From UBA2100 sp964399345 (lineage in GTDB: Bacteria; Patescibacteriota; Minisyncoccia; Phycocordibacterales; UBA2100): a DNA stretch of 34,932 nucleotides. The notes beneath the pieces were generated by a model, which had not been told where the DNA came from, did no database searches, and worked only from the letters and a program-made list of their open reading frames with translations. Both the position numbers and the translations under genes were made by a program. The stretch covers positions 1-34,932 of the forward strand of contig CAYNQE010000006.1 of NCBI GenBank assembly GCA_964399345.1, written 5' to 3'. Below, piece after piece: positions 14,350 through 22,924 of this stretch (its first letter is position 1; each line of letters opens with the position of its first letter).

Positions 14350-15483
14350 ATGAAAAATAAAAAAATTAAAGTAGCAATTGTAATAGGGACTCGACCCGAG
14401 ATAATAAAACTCTCAGAGGTCATTAAAGAGCTGGATGATAAAACAGACCATGTACTAATTCATACTGGGCAAAATTATGACTACGAACTAAACGAAATCT
14501 TTTTCGAAGAGTTAGGAATTAGAAAGCCTGATTATTTTTTGGAGATCGCAGGGGGAAGTCCGTCATCGGCAGTAGGTAGAGTGATAGAAAAGGTGGATGA
14601 GGTATTAGAAAAAGAAAAACCCGACGCTTTTTTGCTCTTAGGTGATACTAATAGTGGAATGGGGGCATATTCTGCAAAAAGGAGGAAGATCCCTATTTTT
14701 CATATGGAAGCCGGGAATCGCTGTTTTGATATGAGGGTACCTGAAGAAGTTAATAGGAGACTGTTGGATCATCTTAGTGATATCAATCTTGTTTATAGCG
14801 ACGTAACGAGACACAATTTACTAAACGAAGGTCTTCCGATGGATCGGATTATAAAAACAGGGTCTCCTACATATGAGGTTTTACAAAAACACATGAGTAA
14901 AATAAAAGCCTCAACCATTCTTAAAGATTTGTCTTTAAAAAAAGAAGACTACTTTGTTTTGAGTGTTCACAGAGAGGAAAATATTGATATTGAGAAAAAT
15001 TTCAGAAACTTGGTTAGAACTCTGGAAGAAGTTTCCAAAAAATATAATAAGAAAATTATTTTCTCTGTACACCCTAGAACACGCAAAAGGATAGAAGAGT
15101 CAGGAGTTGAGTTACCTAAGAACATAATTCAAATGAAGCCAGTGGGGATGTTTGATTACGTCTTTCTTCAGATGAATGCATTCTGTGTACTTACAGACAG
15201 TGGGACCTTAAGTGAAGAGGGGTCCATGTTAAATTTCCCAGGAGTTAGCTTAAGAGACACTACTGAACGTCTAGAAGGTATGGATGAAGGGGTTTTTGTA
15301 ATGGCAGGACTAAATCCAGAAAGAGTGTTGCAGGCAATTGATGTGGTAACAACTCAGGCAAGAGGGGATAAAAGAGATTTTAAGTTACCTTTGGACTATT
15401 CAAATTTAAATGTTTCAAAAAAAGTTGTTAGACTTATACTTAGTTACACCGATTACGCAAGGCGTGTAGTGTGGTCAGAATAA
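14350..15483 (+). CDS. capG: UDP-N-acetyl-L-fucosamine-forming 2-epimerase, CapG/WbjD (WecB family)
   Basis: The 377-residue non-hydrolysing UDP-HexNAc 2-epimerase carries GTRPEIIKL (13-21), LLLGDTNSGM, the long HMEAGNRCFDMRVPEEVNRR motif, LSVHREENID and TDSGTLSEEGSML, with the catalytic Asp, Glu and His residues of WecB-type enzymes visible. Position after capE and capF makes it the third enzyme, converting the L-talose derivative to UDP-L-FucNAc, rather than a general WecB. It begins 6 nt after the corrected capF stop, with no ribosome-binding site. Its TAA stop overlaps the ATG of the FkbM gene (TAATG). Confidence 0.92.
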   Translation: MKNKKIKVAIVIGTRPEIIKLSEVIKELDDKTDHVLIHTGQNYDYELNEIFFEELGIRKPDYFLEIAGGSPSSAVGRVIEKVDEVLEKEKPDAFLLLGDTNSGMGAYSAKRRKIPIFHMEAGNRCFDMRVPEEVNRRLLDHLSDINLVYSDVTRHNLLNEGLPMDRIIKTGSPTYEVLQKHMSKIKASTILKDLSLKKEDYFVLSVHREENIDIEKNFRNLVRTLEEVSKKYNKKIIFSVHPRTRKRIEESGVELPKNIIQMKPVGMFDYVFLQMNAFCVLTDSGTLSEEGSMLNFPGVSLRDTTERLEGMDEGVFVMAGLNPERVLQAIDVVTTQARGDKRDFKLPLDYSNLNVSKKVVRLILSYTDYARRVVWSE

Positions 15484-16364
15484 TGGAACCTAATTTAGAC
15501 AAAGTATTAGTGTCTGTATCTCTATGGCACTCCCAGAAAGGAAATCCTTTGATTGTTCGGCTTAGGCGCGGAATAAAATTTCCTATGAAAAGTCTTGTAT
15601 ATTTATTTTCAAAATTTGTGCCATTTATTACTCACTCAGACACTTTTTTTGGCTCCAGTATTTATCACAAAATGCCTGAACACTTCTACTTCTATTTTTT
15701 TGGCTTTTTTGTGAACAATACTACGGAGGCAGGTCTTACTAGGTTTCTTATTGGTAGCATAAATAAAGGGGATACGGTTTTAGATGTAGGAGCTAATTGC
15801 GGACTGTACACGCTTCTTTTAAACAGGCTGGTTGGAACTAATGGTGCCGTGCATTCTTTTGAGCCTACTAAGAAGATATTTGATTTGCTTAAAAAAAGCA
15901 CAAGTAGGTATGAGAATATTTATATAAATAACATAGCCTTATTTAACACTATTGGACCATCCGTTTTTTATACAGACGAATCGTATTCTGTCGCCAACTC
16001 AATAGAAAGAACTTCGAGTTCCCAGACTAAATCAGAAATAATGGCGGACACATTAGATAACTATTGTACCAGTATTGCCCCTGATTTTATTAAATTAGAT
16101 GCAGAAGGATCTGAGATGAAAATTCTCTTAGGAGGACTGAATATGCTAAGAGAACATTCTCCCACGATAGCGATGGAGGTACTTAGGGAAGTAGAGGAAG
16201 TTGGGCAAAGTGCCTCTAAGCTGCTCATTGAGTTAGGATATTCTGCATTCCGCATAGAGGATAATGGAGAGTTATCAAAAATTCTAGCCGAAGATTTAGA
16301 ATCAGAAGATATATATAGAGGCGAGGGCTTTATAAATATCTTATTTAAAAAAGTACAGATCTAA
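15483..16364 (+). CDS. FkbM-family methyltransferase
   Basis: The 293-residue protein has a class I SAM-dependent methyltransferase domain: DTVLDVGANCGLYTLLL (motif I, near residues 99-115), VHSFEPTKKIFDLL, and FIKLDAEGSEMKILLGG, the FkbM-type motif. It likely methylates a hydroxyl on the surface polysaccharide. The first 80 residues include a hydrophobic patch but no clear signal peptide. I place the start at ATG 15483, which overlaps the capG stop as TAATG and implies translational coupling; a GTG four codons upstream is the alternative. Its 3' end overlaps the convergent glycosyltransferase gene by 20 bp. Confidence 0.85.
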   Translation: MEPNLDKVLVSVSLWHSQKGNPLIVRLRRGIKFPMKSLVYLFSKFVPFITHSDTFFGSSIYHKMPEHFYFYFFGFFVNNTTEAGLTRFLIGSINKGDTVLDVGANCGLYTLLLNRLVGTNGAVHSFEPTKKIFDLLKKSTSRYENIYINNIALFNTIGPSVFYTDESYSVANSIERTSSSQTKSEIMADTLDNYCTSIAPDFIKLDAEGSEMKILLGGLNMLREHSPTIAMEVLREVEEVGQSASKLLIELGYSAFRIEDNGELSKILAEDLESEDIYRGEGFINILFKKVQI

Positions 16365-17598
16365 ATATTTCAATATTCTTTTTAACATTAAAATATTTAT
16401 CATAAAAATTCTTAGCATTCCTCACAAGTTCATCCCCCGTCTCTCCCGGATTTTTAAAAAACTCTAAAATAGATGATCTAAGTATCTCGGGATTGTTTTC
16501 ATCTACAACAAGGGCAAAATGGTGTTCTTTTCCGTATTGCGAAATACAGCTACTTTTAGGAGAATGAATAAGAATTGGTCGTCCTGAAGTCAAATAATCA
16601 GCCAGCTTACCAGGGGTTGCGGTGTCCACGATTACCTGATTTTTTGTGTTCCAAGAAAGCGGCAAAAACAGAAGGTCTGCATCACCTTGCACCTTCGGCA
16701 TATCAGAAGCAGGAGCAGTACCCATAAAATCTACCTCTTTTGTGAGAAGGCCTTCTTTCTCAAGAACACTTTTTGGAGTTGCAGAGTATATCTCTAAGCG
16801 CATGTCAGTATTTTCGATTGCCTTAACTAAGTTTTGCAGAGATCCAATTTGAGGCCAATATACCGAACCGGTGAATACTATCTTGTAAGGACTTCTAGGG
16901 GAGTATGGTTTTAGATCGATCTTTGAATGATCCACTGGAGTGGGATTATGCATAACAACTATCTTTTCCTCCACTTCATCCCCGTACCTCTCTATATACA
17001 GGTCCTTAGTAGCCTTATTTGTCACGAGTACTTTTGAAGAGGCTACGAGTATTAGCTTTTCGAACAGTGCTGCCATAAAATTTCCAGGAAATGGATATAG
17101 ATTTCCTTTATAAACATCAAATATTAAAAGAGTCAATTTAGTCTTTGTTATTTTATGTAGGATGTAAGAACCTATAAGGGCAGGACCGTAATCTGAAAAC
17201 CCCATTATGACTTCTATTCTATTATTTTTAATTGTTTGTCTCCCAGTCAATACAATTGAATAAAGTTGTATGAAAATTATAGGGATCCCTATAAGGTCTC
17301 TAATTATTTTAGAGCGCTTGGCGACATATCTAAGATTGTTGATTACGTTACGTCCCTTCTTTTGAATTTTTGTTGGAGAAGAAGCAATAAAGGATTTCGA
17401 TGCGTTCTTATTGTCGTAGAATATGTATTTTCCATTCAACCAACTTCCTATTTCTGCAGAAACGCTGTCAATGTTGTAAAAACTTGTTAGCATTACGTAA
17501 GATTCTTGTGGCAAGTCTCTCATTAGTGTATACATGACTTGTGGTGCACCTCCTATGCTTGGAGGGGCGTAACGAGAGATAAAAAGAGTTTTTTTCAT
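16345..17598 (-). CDS. Glycosyltransferase, GT4-like (GT-B fold)
   Basis: The 417-residue protein opens with TLFISRYAPPSIGGAPQVMYTLM, the GG-containing N-terminal motif of GT-B family 4 transferases. It contains VLVTNKATKDLYIERYG, a KIVVMHNPTPVD strand, YKIVFTGSVYWPQIGSL and a DLLFLPLSWNTKNQ.....TPGKLADYLTSGRPIL donor-binding region. It probably adds a sugar to the undecaprenyl-linked repeat unit of the surface glycan on the inner face of the membrane. It is transcribed against the rest of the cluster and diverges from the next glycosyltransferase, with only 3 bp between the two start codons. The last 20 bp overlap the FkbM gene. No ribosome-binding site. Confidence 0.85.
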   Translation of the reverse strand: MKKTLFISRYAPPSIGGAPQVMYTLMRDLPQESYVMLTSFYNIDSVSAEIGSWLNGKYIFYDNKNASKSFIASSPTKIQKKGRNVINNLRYVAKRSKIIRDLIGIPIIFIQLYSIVLTGRQTIKNNRIEVIMGFSDYGPALIGSYILHKITKTKLTLLIFDVYKGNLYPFPGNFMAALFEKLILVASSKVLVTNKATKDLYIERYGDEVEEKIVVMHNPTPVDHSKIDLKPYSPRSPYKIVFTGSVYWPQIGSLQNLVKAIENTDMRLEIYSATPKSVLEKEGLLTKEVDFMGTAPASDMPKVQGDADLLFLPLSWNTKNQVIVDTATPGKLADYLTSGRPILIHSPKSSCISQYGKEHHFALVVDENNPEILRSSILEFFKNPGETGDELVRNAKNFYDKYFNVKKNIEIFRSVLF

Positions 17599-17601
17599 AA
17601 T

Positions 17602-18699
17602 ATGGAACGGAAAAAGAAAATAATTTGGATACTAAACAATTTTGCTATAGGCGGATCGGAAAGAGTTGTTGTTGATATAATCTCACAACTTAAGACACAA
17701 TGCGATATTGACGTAGTTACAATTCTCGGCAACGGCCCCTTTCAAGAGGAGTTTGAAGAGCATGCTTCGTCAATATACTTTGCGGGGGCCAAAGATACAA
17801 TACACACGACTTTTTTTGGGAAAGTTATTTGGATTTTATTCTCTCCACTTACTATTTTTAGATTGTTTATCTATATTGCGAAAAAGAAACCTGATGTCGT
17901 AGTAAGCTCTTTATTCTTGGCAGATGTATTGGGAATGTTTGTATCCAGGGTTTTGAGAGTAAAGACACGAGTGGTAGTACAGCACGACGTATATANNNNN
18001 NNNNNTGGAAGATTTAAGAGTTTTTTGAAAAAGAATCTAGGATGGAGAAATGCTACTAAGATAGTTGCGGTATCAAAAGCAGTTGAGTCTTTCTTGTCTA
18101 CTAAATGCAGTCAAGAAATAGTAGTAATACCTAATGGAATTGATGTTGATAAGATGATGTCTGGCGCAAGAAATGAGAGTGATTTAGTACTTGGTTATTT
18201 AGGAAGACTTGAAACAATTAAAGGCCCACAACATTTTCTTAGGGCCTTGAGGCATATAGATACACTCCCCAAAATTCGAATCGTCGGAGATGGGAGCTTG
18301 ATGAGTTCCCTTAAGAGATATTCTAAGGACAATATGCTTTTTACTATTAAATTTGTGGGATCCACAAAAGATGTACCAGGAGAATTGAGAGAGATTGACG
18401 TCTTGGTAATACCCTCAGAAGAGGAAGGGTTTGGTCTTGTTGTTATAGAAGCTCTATTTGCAGGCAAGATCGTTATAGTCTCTAATATACCAGCATTTAG
18501 AGAGCTGATCAGCGATGGTACGAACGGTTTGTTTTTCAAAAATACAGAAGATTTAGCTCGCATAATTACGCAAGTACTAAATGACAAACAGTTACGAGAT
18601 ACTTTACATAGGAATATAAAATTATGGGCTAATGAAAATAGAGATAAATTTGATATTTCTACTAAGTCTTTAATGTATGCAAAGGTTTTTGGCTTATAA
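17602..18699 (+). CDS. Glycosyltransferase, GT4 (contains assembly gap)
   Basis: The product, about 365 residues, starts IIWILNNFAIGGSERVVVDIIS, with the GGSERV acceptor-loop motif of GT4. It carries VVIPNGIDVDKM, LGYLGRLETIKGPQHFLRAL, IVGDGSLMSSL, and the EEGFGLVVIEALFAGKIVIVS E-x7-E nucleotide-sugar motif. It should act in surface glycan assembly. The start at 17602 is chosen because the family motif begins right after it; the 21 codons upstream lie antisense to the divergent gene. Ten Ns at 17996-18005 hide a few residues, but the frame is kept on both sides. The 3' end overlaps the convergent flippase gene by 38 bp. Confidence 0.88.
   Translation: MERKKKIIWILNNFAIGGSERVVVDIISQLKTQCDIDVVTILGNGPFQEEFEEHASSIYFAGAKDTIHTTFFGKVIWILFSPLTIFRLFIYIAKKKPDVVVSSLFLADVLGMFVSRVLRVKTRVVVQHDVYXXXXGRFKSFLKKNLGWRNATKIVAVSKAVESFLSTKCSQEIVVIPNGIDVDKMMSGARNESDLVLGYLGRLETIKGPQHFLRALRHIDTLPKIRIVGDGSLMSSLKRYSKDNMLFTIKFVGSTKDVPGELREIDVLVIPSEEEGFGLVVIEALFAGKIVIVSNIPAFRELISDGTNGLFFKNTEDLARIITQVLNDKQLRDTLHRNIKLWANENRDKFDISTKSLMYAKVFGL
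17996..18005. other. Assembly gap (10 N) in glycosyltransferase gene
   Basis: The ten Ns are a placeholder of unknown true length. The reading frame happens to be preserved across it. Confidence 0.99.
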
Positions 18700-19966
18700 A
18701 ATTTTTGTGTATCAGATAAAAGATTAATAGAAGTGCGATAAGAGCTGACAAGCCGGTCCCAATAGCAGCGCCATGGAGTCCAAAAGGGGGTATAAGCAAC
18801 ATATTGAAAACAACATTGGAAACACCAAGAACTAAAGCAATTAGTGGGCCAAATTTCATCCCGCTAATACCCCTTGATACCAAGATACTTTCAAACGGTG
18901 CTTTTAAAAAATAAATAGTTGCTGCAAGCGACACTAACGCGGCTATAGATATATCAAAAACAAATGCTCCTCCGTAGAAAATAAAAGCTACTTTTGTTGC
19001 AAGTATACTTAGTACAAACAATATTATTGAGCTAGGTATAAGTAAAATAGCAATCTTTTTTAAGGTTGGTCTTAGATCTTCCACCTTCGCCACCAAGGGA
19101 AGGAATACCTGGAGAACTGTTCCAAGAACCTTTCCCACCACAAGACTAAAAATTATATAATAAGCGGCGTATATTCCTACGGAATTTATATCTAAATAGT
19201 GATTAATCATTAGATTATCGATACTTCCTAAACTAAGGAACCCAAGGATCGCACTCAACATACTTAAGGTGCCGTACGAAGAGACTGTTTTAAATATCGG
19301 CATACTAAAATAAAGTATGCTTTCTCTAAATACTATTAGTCCTGCTAATATTAAAGATAATGTTCTGGCTATATTTCCCCAAAGCAAACTTTCAAAAGTA
19401 TTTACTTTAAATACTAAAAGTGAAGTGATTGTAATTGTTGCGAAAATAACCGCAGATAGGATTAGAAATTTGGATAATTTTCTAAACTGGTCGGTACCCT
19501 TAAAGAAGGCCTGAAATAGTTGTGCCCAAAGAAAAAAGAATGCGTAAATTATACCAGCTATAAGCAGCTGGCTATCAATTTTTATCAGTGGCGACACTAC
19601 TGATTCTAGAGCTAGGTAAGAAGGAAATAATATAATTGAAAGAACTACTACAGTCCATATTACAGATCCTACTAATTTCTTTTGATCAAAACTCCCTTTT
19701 CCTAAAAATACTAAGGATGCAGAGGCTAGTCCCATAAGTGGGAGAATTGCCAATAATTCTCCAGTGCTTCCAACTAAACTCCATTTGCCAAACTCAGTAG
19801 GACCAAGATATCTAACAGAAAGGATGTAAACAAAAAGAGATATAAAAATAACACCTCCTTCTCCTACGAAAGAAGTAGTAACGTTCTTCCAAAATTTTAG
19901 AGTCATTTCTCCGGGGGCAACTCTAAATATCCTTATATATAAATCAGAAAATACTGCCTTACTCAT
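18662..19966 (-). CDS. Wzx-type polysaccharide flippase
   Basis: The 434-residue protein has about 12 to 14 hydrophobic segments spread over its whole length. It opens with the oligosaccharide-flippase pattern FWKNVTTSFVGEGGVIFISLFVYILSVRYLGPTEFGKWSLV and has a typical late segment VVFNMLLIPPFGLHGAAIGTGLS. It should move the lipid-linked repeat unit across the membrane for the neighbouring Wzy polymerase. The longest frame starts at GTG 19984, but I prefer ATG 19966 because a perfect-spaced TACAAT box lies exactly 8 nt before it, inside the would-be longer reading frame, matching the leaderless pattern of the other genes. It is convergent with and overlaps the upstream glycosyltransferase. 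Confidence 0.87.
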   Translation of the reverse strand: MSKAVFSDLYIRIFRVAPGEMTLKFWKNVTTSFVGEGGVIFISLFVYILSVRYLGPTEFGKWSLVGSTGELLAILPLMGLASASLVFLGKGSFDQKKLVGSVIWTVVVLSIILFPSYLALESVVSPLIKIDSQLLIAGIIYAFFFLWAQLFQAFFKGTDQFRKLSKFLILSAVIFATITITSLLVFKVNTFESLLWGNIARTLSLILAGLIVFRESILYFSMPIFKTVSSYGTLSMLSAILGFLSLGSIDNLMINHYLDINSVGIYAAYYIIFSLVVGKVLGTVLQVFLPLVAKVEDLRPTLKKIAILLIPSSIILFVLSILATKVAFIFYGGAFVFDISIAALVSLAATIYFLKAPFESILVSRGISGMKFGPLIALVLGVSNVVFNMLLIPPFGLHGAAIGTGLSALIALLLIFYLIHKNFISQKPLHTLKT

Positions 19967-19974
19967 GTTTAGAA

Positions 19975-19980
19975 ATTGTA
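19975..19980 (-). promoter_or_regulatory. -10 box of wzx (leaderless; decides the start)
   Basis: TACAAT on the minus strand lies 8 nt before ATG 19966 and inside the longer GTG-started frame. It argues for the shorter protein. Confidence 0.45.
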
Positions 19981-20005
19981 TCACGGGTTAGACTTGAGGT
20001 ATGTT

Positions 20006-20033
20006 TTGCAGCATTGCTTGTCATTGTTATAAT
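20006..20033 (+). promoter_or_regulatory. Leaderless promoter of the Wzy-type gene
   Basis: TTGCAG (20006-20011) and a perfect TATAAT (20028-20033) are 16 nt apart, and the ATG at 20042 follows after 8 nt. Confidence 0.7.
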
Positions 20034-20041
20034 CCATTGCA

Positions 20042-22225
20042 ATGCAGATAGAAAAAATACTAAAAAATATTGTAATAGGAGGAGTCTTTGCACTTCCGTT
20101 CGTAGTTTTGATAGTTGTCGACAGTATGTTTTTTCCTTATGTTGTTGGGAAAAATATAGCGTTTAGAATAATTGTTGAGATTATTTTTAGCGCGTGGTTA
20201 GCTTTAGCTATTGTATACAGTATGTATCGCCCTAAGTGGACGTATCTACTGTTATCGCTAGTTACTTTCGTAGGTATAACAGCTTTGGCTGATTTATTCG
20301 GTGAGAACTTCTATAAAAGTTTTTGGAGTAATTATGAAAGGATGGAGGGCCTTATCACCCTTCTTCACATATTAGCTTATGTTGTTGTGGCTCAGGCAGT
20401 TATGGTTAGCGAGAAGTTGTGGCTTTGGTTTTGGAGAGTCTCTCTTGCTTTAAGTTTTCTAATATCGCTGCATGTAATTATTCAGTCATTTTCAAGTGAC
20501 GCGGTAAGACTTTATTCAACTCTTGGCAACCCAATTTACTTGGCAGTTTATGCGCTCTTTCATATTTTTATAGCGTTAGTGTTAGCATTTAGAAGGGTGG
20601 TATTACCATATGAGCGATATGCTTACTTTGCAACGTTACCATTTTTACTCTACGGAGTGTATTTAACCTCAACCAGAGGCGCTACGTTGGGAATAATAAT
20701 AGGTCTTATTATAAGTGCTGGAGGAGTAGCTTTTTCTTACAGGAGTAATAAGAAGGTGTTGGCTACTTCACTTGTGGTTGCTGCGCTCATCATTGCATCT
20801 TCCATCGGTTTTTGGGCAATGCGAGACAGTTCTTTCGTGAGAGAAAATAATCTACTGAATCGATTTGCTTCAATATCTCTTACAGACAACTCTATTTTCG
20901 CTAGAACTATAGTGTGGAAAATGGCGATAGACGCCATTGCTGAGAGACCTTTATTAGGATGGGGGCAGGAGAACTTCAATTATGTGTTTAATTTCAATTA
21001 CGATCCAAGGATGCATAATTTCGAACCGTGGTACGACCGCACACACAACATGATATTTGATTGGGGTATCGCCTCTGGCGTATTTGGTCTATTGGCGTAC
21101 TTATCTATATTCCTGTCCCTCTTAGTACTTATATATAAAACTACTAATTTTAGTACCATACAAAAGTGGTTACTAGTAGGTTTGTTGGCTGCATACGGAT
21201 TCCAAAACCTTACAGTGTTTGATCAAATAGTAAGTTATATATTATTCTTTTCTGTTGTCGCATGGACAGTGGCTGTAACTGATGATGTTTGGAAAAGAAA
21301 TGAAAAGATAGAGACAGGAAGAGACAGTACTCTTTTGTGGGTAACTCTTATTATTATCCCTATTGTAATTACGTTGATAATCACAGTAAACTACAAACCC
21401 GTTAAGGCGAATAAACTGCTGTTAGGTGGATTAAGTGATGCCAACATTTCCATTACAGTAGGAGATCGCGGTGATACCCAAAGAGGCAATACAGCGTCTA
21501 GACAGGCACTTGAGAAACTAAATAAAGCATCGTCATTAAACACATACGGCACTCAGGAAATCAATGAGCAGATTGCACACACAGCCAAGCTCTTTTTTCC
21601 AAAAGAATGGATAGAAGAAGATATTAAACAAGATTGGTATAGATCAGCAGTTAGGGCAATGGTTTTTGAAAAAGAAAGAACTCCACTTGATGCCAGGTTT
21701 CCAGTGTTCTTGGCTGATGTACATTCAGTATTTGGGCAGCCAGACTTAGAGCTAAAAGAGCTAGAGAGAGCTTTGGAACTTAGTCCAAATAAGCAAACAA
21801 TAATTCTAAAAATTGCAAACAATGCTTTTTTAAGAAAAGATACAGAAAAAGCCCTCGCTCTTTCCAAGGAAGCGTATGAGTCAGCATCGGGAAATGTTCT
21901 GGCCGAGTTGTTCTACGCTGCCTCACTAATTGAAACTGGAGATATAGAGGGATTTAGTAGTTTGTATGAAGACGGCAAGCACATGGGAGGAGACGTAAGG
22001 GTACTAACAGTTCTAGTGCGAAACGAAGAGTTTGTTATCGCTGAGAGAATCTGGGAAGAGTATATGATAAATGAAGGGGATCCTACTGCAGCTTTTGCTT
22101 TGGTGTCAGCTTACGATAGTTTGGGTCTAACTTCTAAGGCGATTCAATCTGTAAAAAGAGCTATTGAATTAGTACCTGGCATAGAGGAAGACGGGGAGCG
22201 TATATTAAAATTATTGCGAATTTAA
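20042..22225 (+). CDS. O-antigen ligase/polymerase (Wzy-like) with C-terminal TPRs
   Basis: The 727-residue protein has about 11 membrane helices in the first 470 residues. Between helices lies the periplasmic-type Wzy_C/WaaL segment RPLLGWGQENFNYVFN...WYDRTHNMIFDWGIASG, with the conserved RxxLGxG and H-N-x-x-x-x motifs. From about residue 490 the chain is soluble and contains TPR-like repeats (LELKELERALELSPNKQTIILKIANNAF; KALALSKEAYESASGNVLAELFYAASLIETG; AAFALVSAYDSLGLTSKAIQSVKRAIELVP). It probably polymerises the glycan repeat units or ligates them to an acceptor, with the TPR tail recruiting partners. It has a strong leaderless promoter. Its last 4 bp overlap the convergent toxin gene. 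Confidence 0.88.
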   Translation: MQIEKILKNIVIGGVFALPFVVLIVVDSMFFPYVVGKNIAFRIIVEIIFSAWLALAIVYSMYRPKWTYLLLSLVTFVGITALADLFGENFYKSFWSNYERMEGLITLLHILAYVVVAQAVMVSEKLWLWFWRVSLALSFLISLHVIIQSFSSDAVRLYSTLGNPIYLAVYALFHIFIALVLAFRRVVLPYERYAYFATLPFLLYGVYLTSTRGATLGIIIGLIISAGGVAFSYRSNKKVLATSLVVAALIIASSIGFWAMRDSSFVRENNLLNRFASISLTDNSIFARTIVWKMAIDAIAERPLLGWGQENFNYVFNFNYDPRMHNFEPWYDRTHNMIFDWGIASGVFGLLAYLSIFLSLLVLIYKTTNFSTIQKWLLVGLLAAYGFQNLTVFDQIVSYILFFSVVAWTVAVTDDVWKRNEKIETGRDSTLLWVTLIIIPIVITLIITVNYKPVKANKLLLGGLSDANISITVGDRGDTQRGNTASRQALEKLNKASSLNTYGTQEINEQIAHTAKLFFPKEWIEEDIKQDWYRSAVRAMVFEKERTPLDARFPVFLADVHSVFGQPDLELKELERALELSPNKQTIILKIANNAFLRKDTEKALALSKEAYESASGNVLAELFYAASLIETGDIEGFSSLYEDGKHMGGDVRVLTVLVRNEEFVIAERIWEEYMINEGDPTAAFALVSAYDSLGLTSKAIQSVKRAIELVPGIEEDGERILKLLRI

Positions 22226-22476
22226 TATAGCTGAGAGTGCTTACCTATGTTCATTAATACGATTCCGTCTTTTTCTTCTTGATAATGAACACGAACGTCA
22301 CCAGATATATTTATACTCCTCCATCCAACAAACTCTCCTGTTAGTGCGTGATTATTTAACGAATAGTGAAATTGATCGTTTACGAATAAATCCAGCTTAC
22401 TAAAGAATTTATTCTGGATCTTTTTACCTTGTTTCCTAAGAGACTTTTTGAACTTTTTATGAAATCTGATATTCAT
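22222..22476 (-). CDS. RelE/YafQ-like toxin of a type II toxin-antitoxin pair
   Basis: The 84-residue basic protein fits the RelE/YafQ mRNA-interferase fold: IRFHKKFKKSLRKQGKKIQNKFFSKLDLF in the N-terminal helices, the family-typical LNNHALTGEFVGWRSINISGDVRVHY, and IGKHSQLY at the C-terminus, with the His residues used in catalysis in many YafQ-type toxins. It likely cuts mRNA on the ribosome when free of antitoxin. It starts 5 nt after the antitoxin stop, preceded by GAGGTAA that fits a ribosome-binding site but also contains the antitoxin's last codons. It sits convergent to the polymerase gene with a 4-bp overlap. Confidence 0.88.
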   Translation of the reverse strand: MNIRFHKKFKKSLRKQGKKIQNKFFSKLDLFVNDQFHYSLNNHALTGEFVGWRSINISGDVRVHYQEEKDGIVLMNIGKHSQLY

Positions 22477-22481
22477 AGAGA

Positions 22482-22754
22482 TTACCTCATCAGCTCTTTC
22501 TTAAGATCCTTTGTGTTAGTGAAAGATTTCGATATATCCTTACCATTTTCTACGTCAGCTTTCATCAAAAGGAACTCTTTTCTCGTTTTATCATTAAATA
22601 GGGGAGTTGAGCTAAAAACTACCCGTCTTTCGCTGACAAATTGCTTCAGAGTTGCGTTTATAACACTACTAAGAGAAAGTCCAAGGTCTTTTGCCAGCTC
22701 AGTAGCCTCACTTTTTATATTCTTGTCCAATTTGATACTCGTTATTATCTTCAT
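22482..22754 (-). CDS. RelB/DinJ-like ribbon-helix-helix antitoxin
   Basis: The 90-residue protein begins MKIITSIKLDKNIKSEATELAKDLGLSLSSVINATLKQFV, a ribbon-helix-helix DNA-binding domain of the RelB/DinJ family. A toxin-binding C-terminal half rich in Lys and Asp follows. I take ATG 22754, not a longer upstream frame, because the domain starts there and because a TATACT box lies 6 nt upstream inside a palindrome. It should neutralise the RelE-like toxin and repress the operon by binding the TAGTATATACTA palindrome that overlaps the -10 box. Confidence 0.87.
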   Translation of the reverse strand: MKIITSIKLDKNIKSEATELAKDLGLSLSSVINATLKQFVSERRVVFSSTPLFNDKTRKEFLLMKADVENGKDISKSFTNTKDLKKELMR

Positions 22755-22760
22755 ATACGT

Positions 22761-22788
22761 AGTATATACTATGTATAGTGTCTTGCAA
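22761..22788 (-). promoter_or_regulatory. Toxin-antitoxin promoter and palindromic operator
   Basis: On the minus strand TTGCAA (22783-22788) and TATACT (22761-22766) are 16 nt apart; the antitoxin ATG is 6 nt after the -10. The 12-bp palindrome TAGTATATACTA covers the -10 box, a likely site for ribbon-helix-helix autorepression. Confidence 0.65.
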
Positions 22789-22792
22789 CAGC

Positions 22793-22820
22793 TTGCTTTT
22801 TCAAGAATGTGTGCTATAGT
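22793..22820 (+). promoter_or_regulatory. Promoter of a small transcription unit
   Basis: TTGCTT (22793-22798) and TATAGT (22815-22820) are 16 nt apart. Transcription would run from about 22827 to the terminator at 22875-22895, giving an RNA of about 70 nt. A 35-codon GTG frame starts at 22826 but runs through the terminator, so coding is doubtful. Confidence 0.5.
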
Positions 22821-22874
22821 CTTCTGTGAGTGCCACATTTATGTGTGTGACTTATGATGAAAATCGCAAAGAAA

Positions 22875-22895
22875 GCCCCATTCGGGGCATTTTTT
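22875..22895 (+). terminator. Intrinsic terminator
   Basis: GCCCC/GGGGC with an ATTC loop is followed by six Ts after one A. It is the clearest rho-independent terminator in the window and ends the short unit starting near 22827. Confidence 0.85.
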
Positions 22896-22912
22896 GTACC
22901 TACTTTAAGTGG

Positions 22913-22918
22913 TATACT
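22913..22918 (+). promoter_or_regulatory. -10 box of the structured RNA upstream of secA
   Basis: TATACT is positioned so that transcription starts near 22925, at the base of the long hairpin. The -35 region is poor. Confidence 0.4.
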
Positions 22919-22924
22919 GACCCC

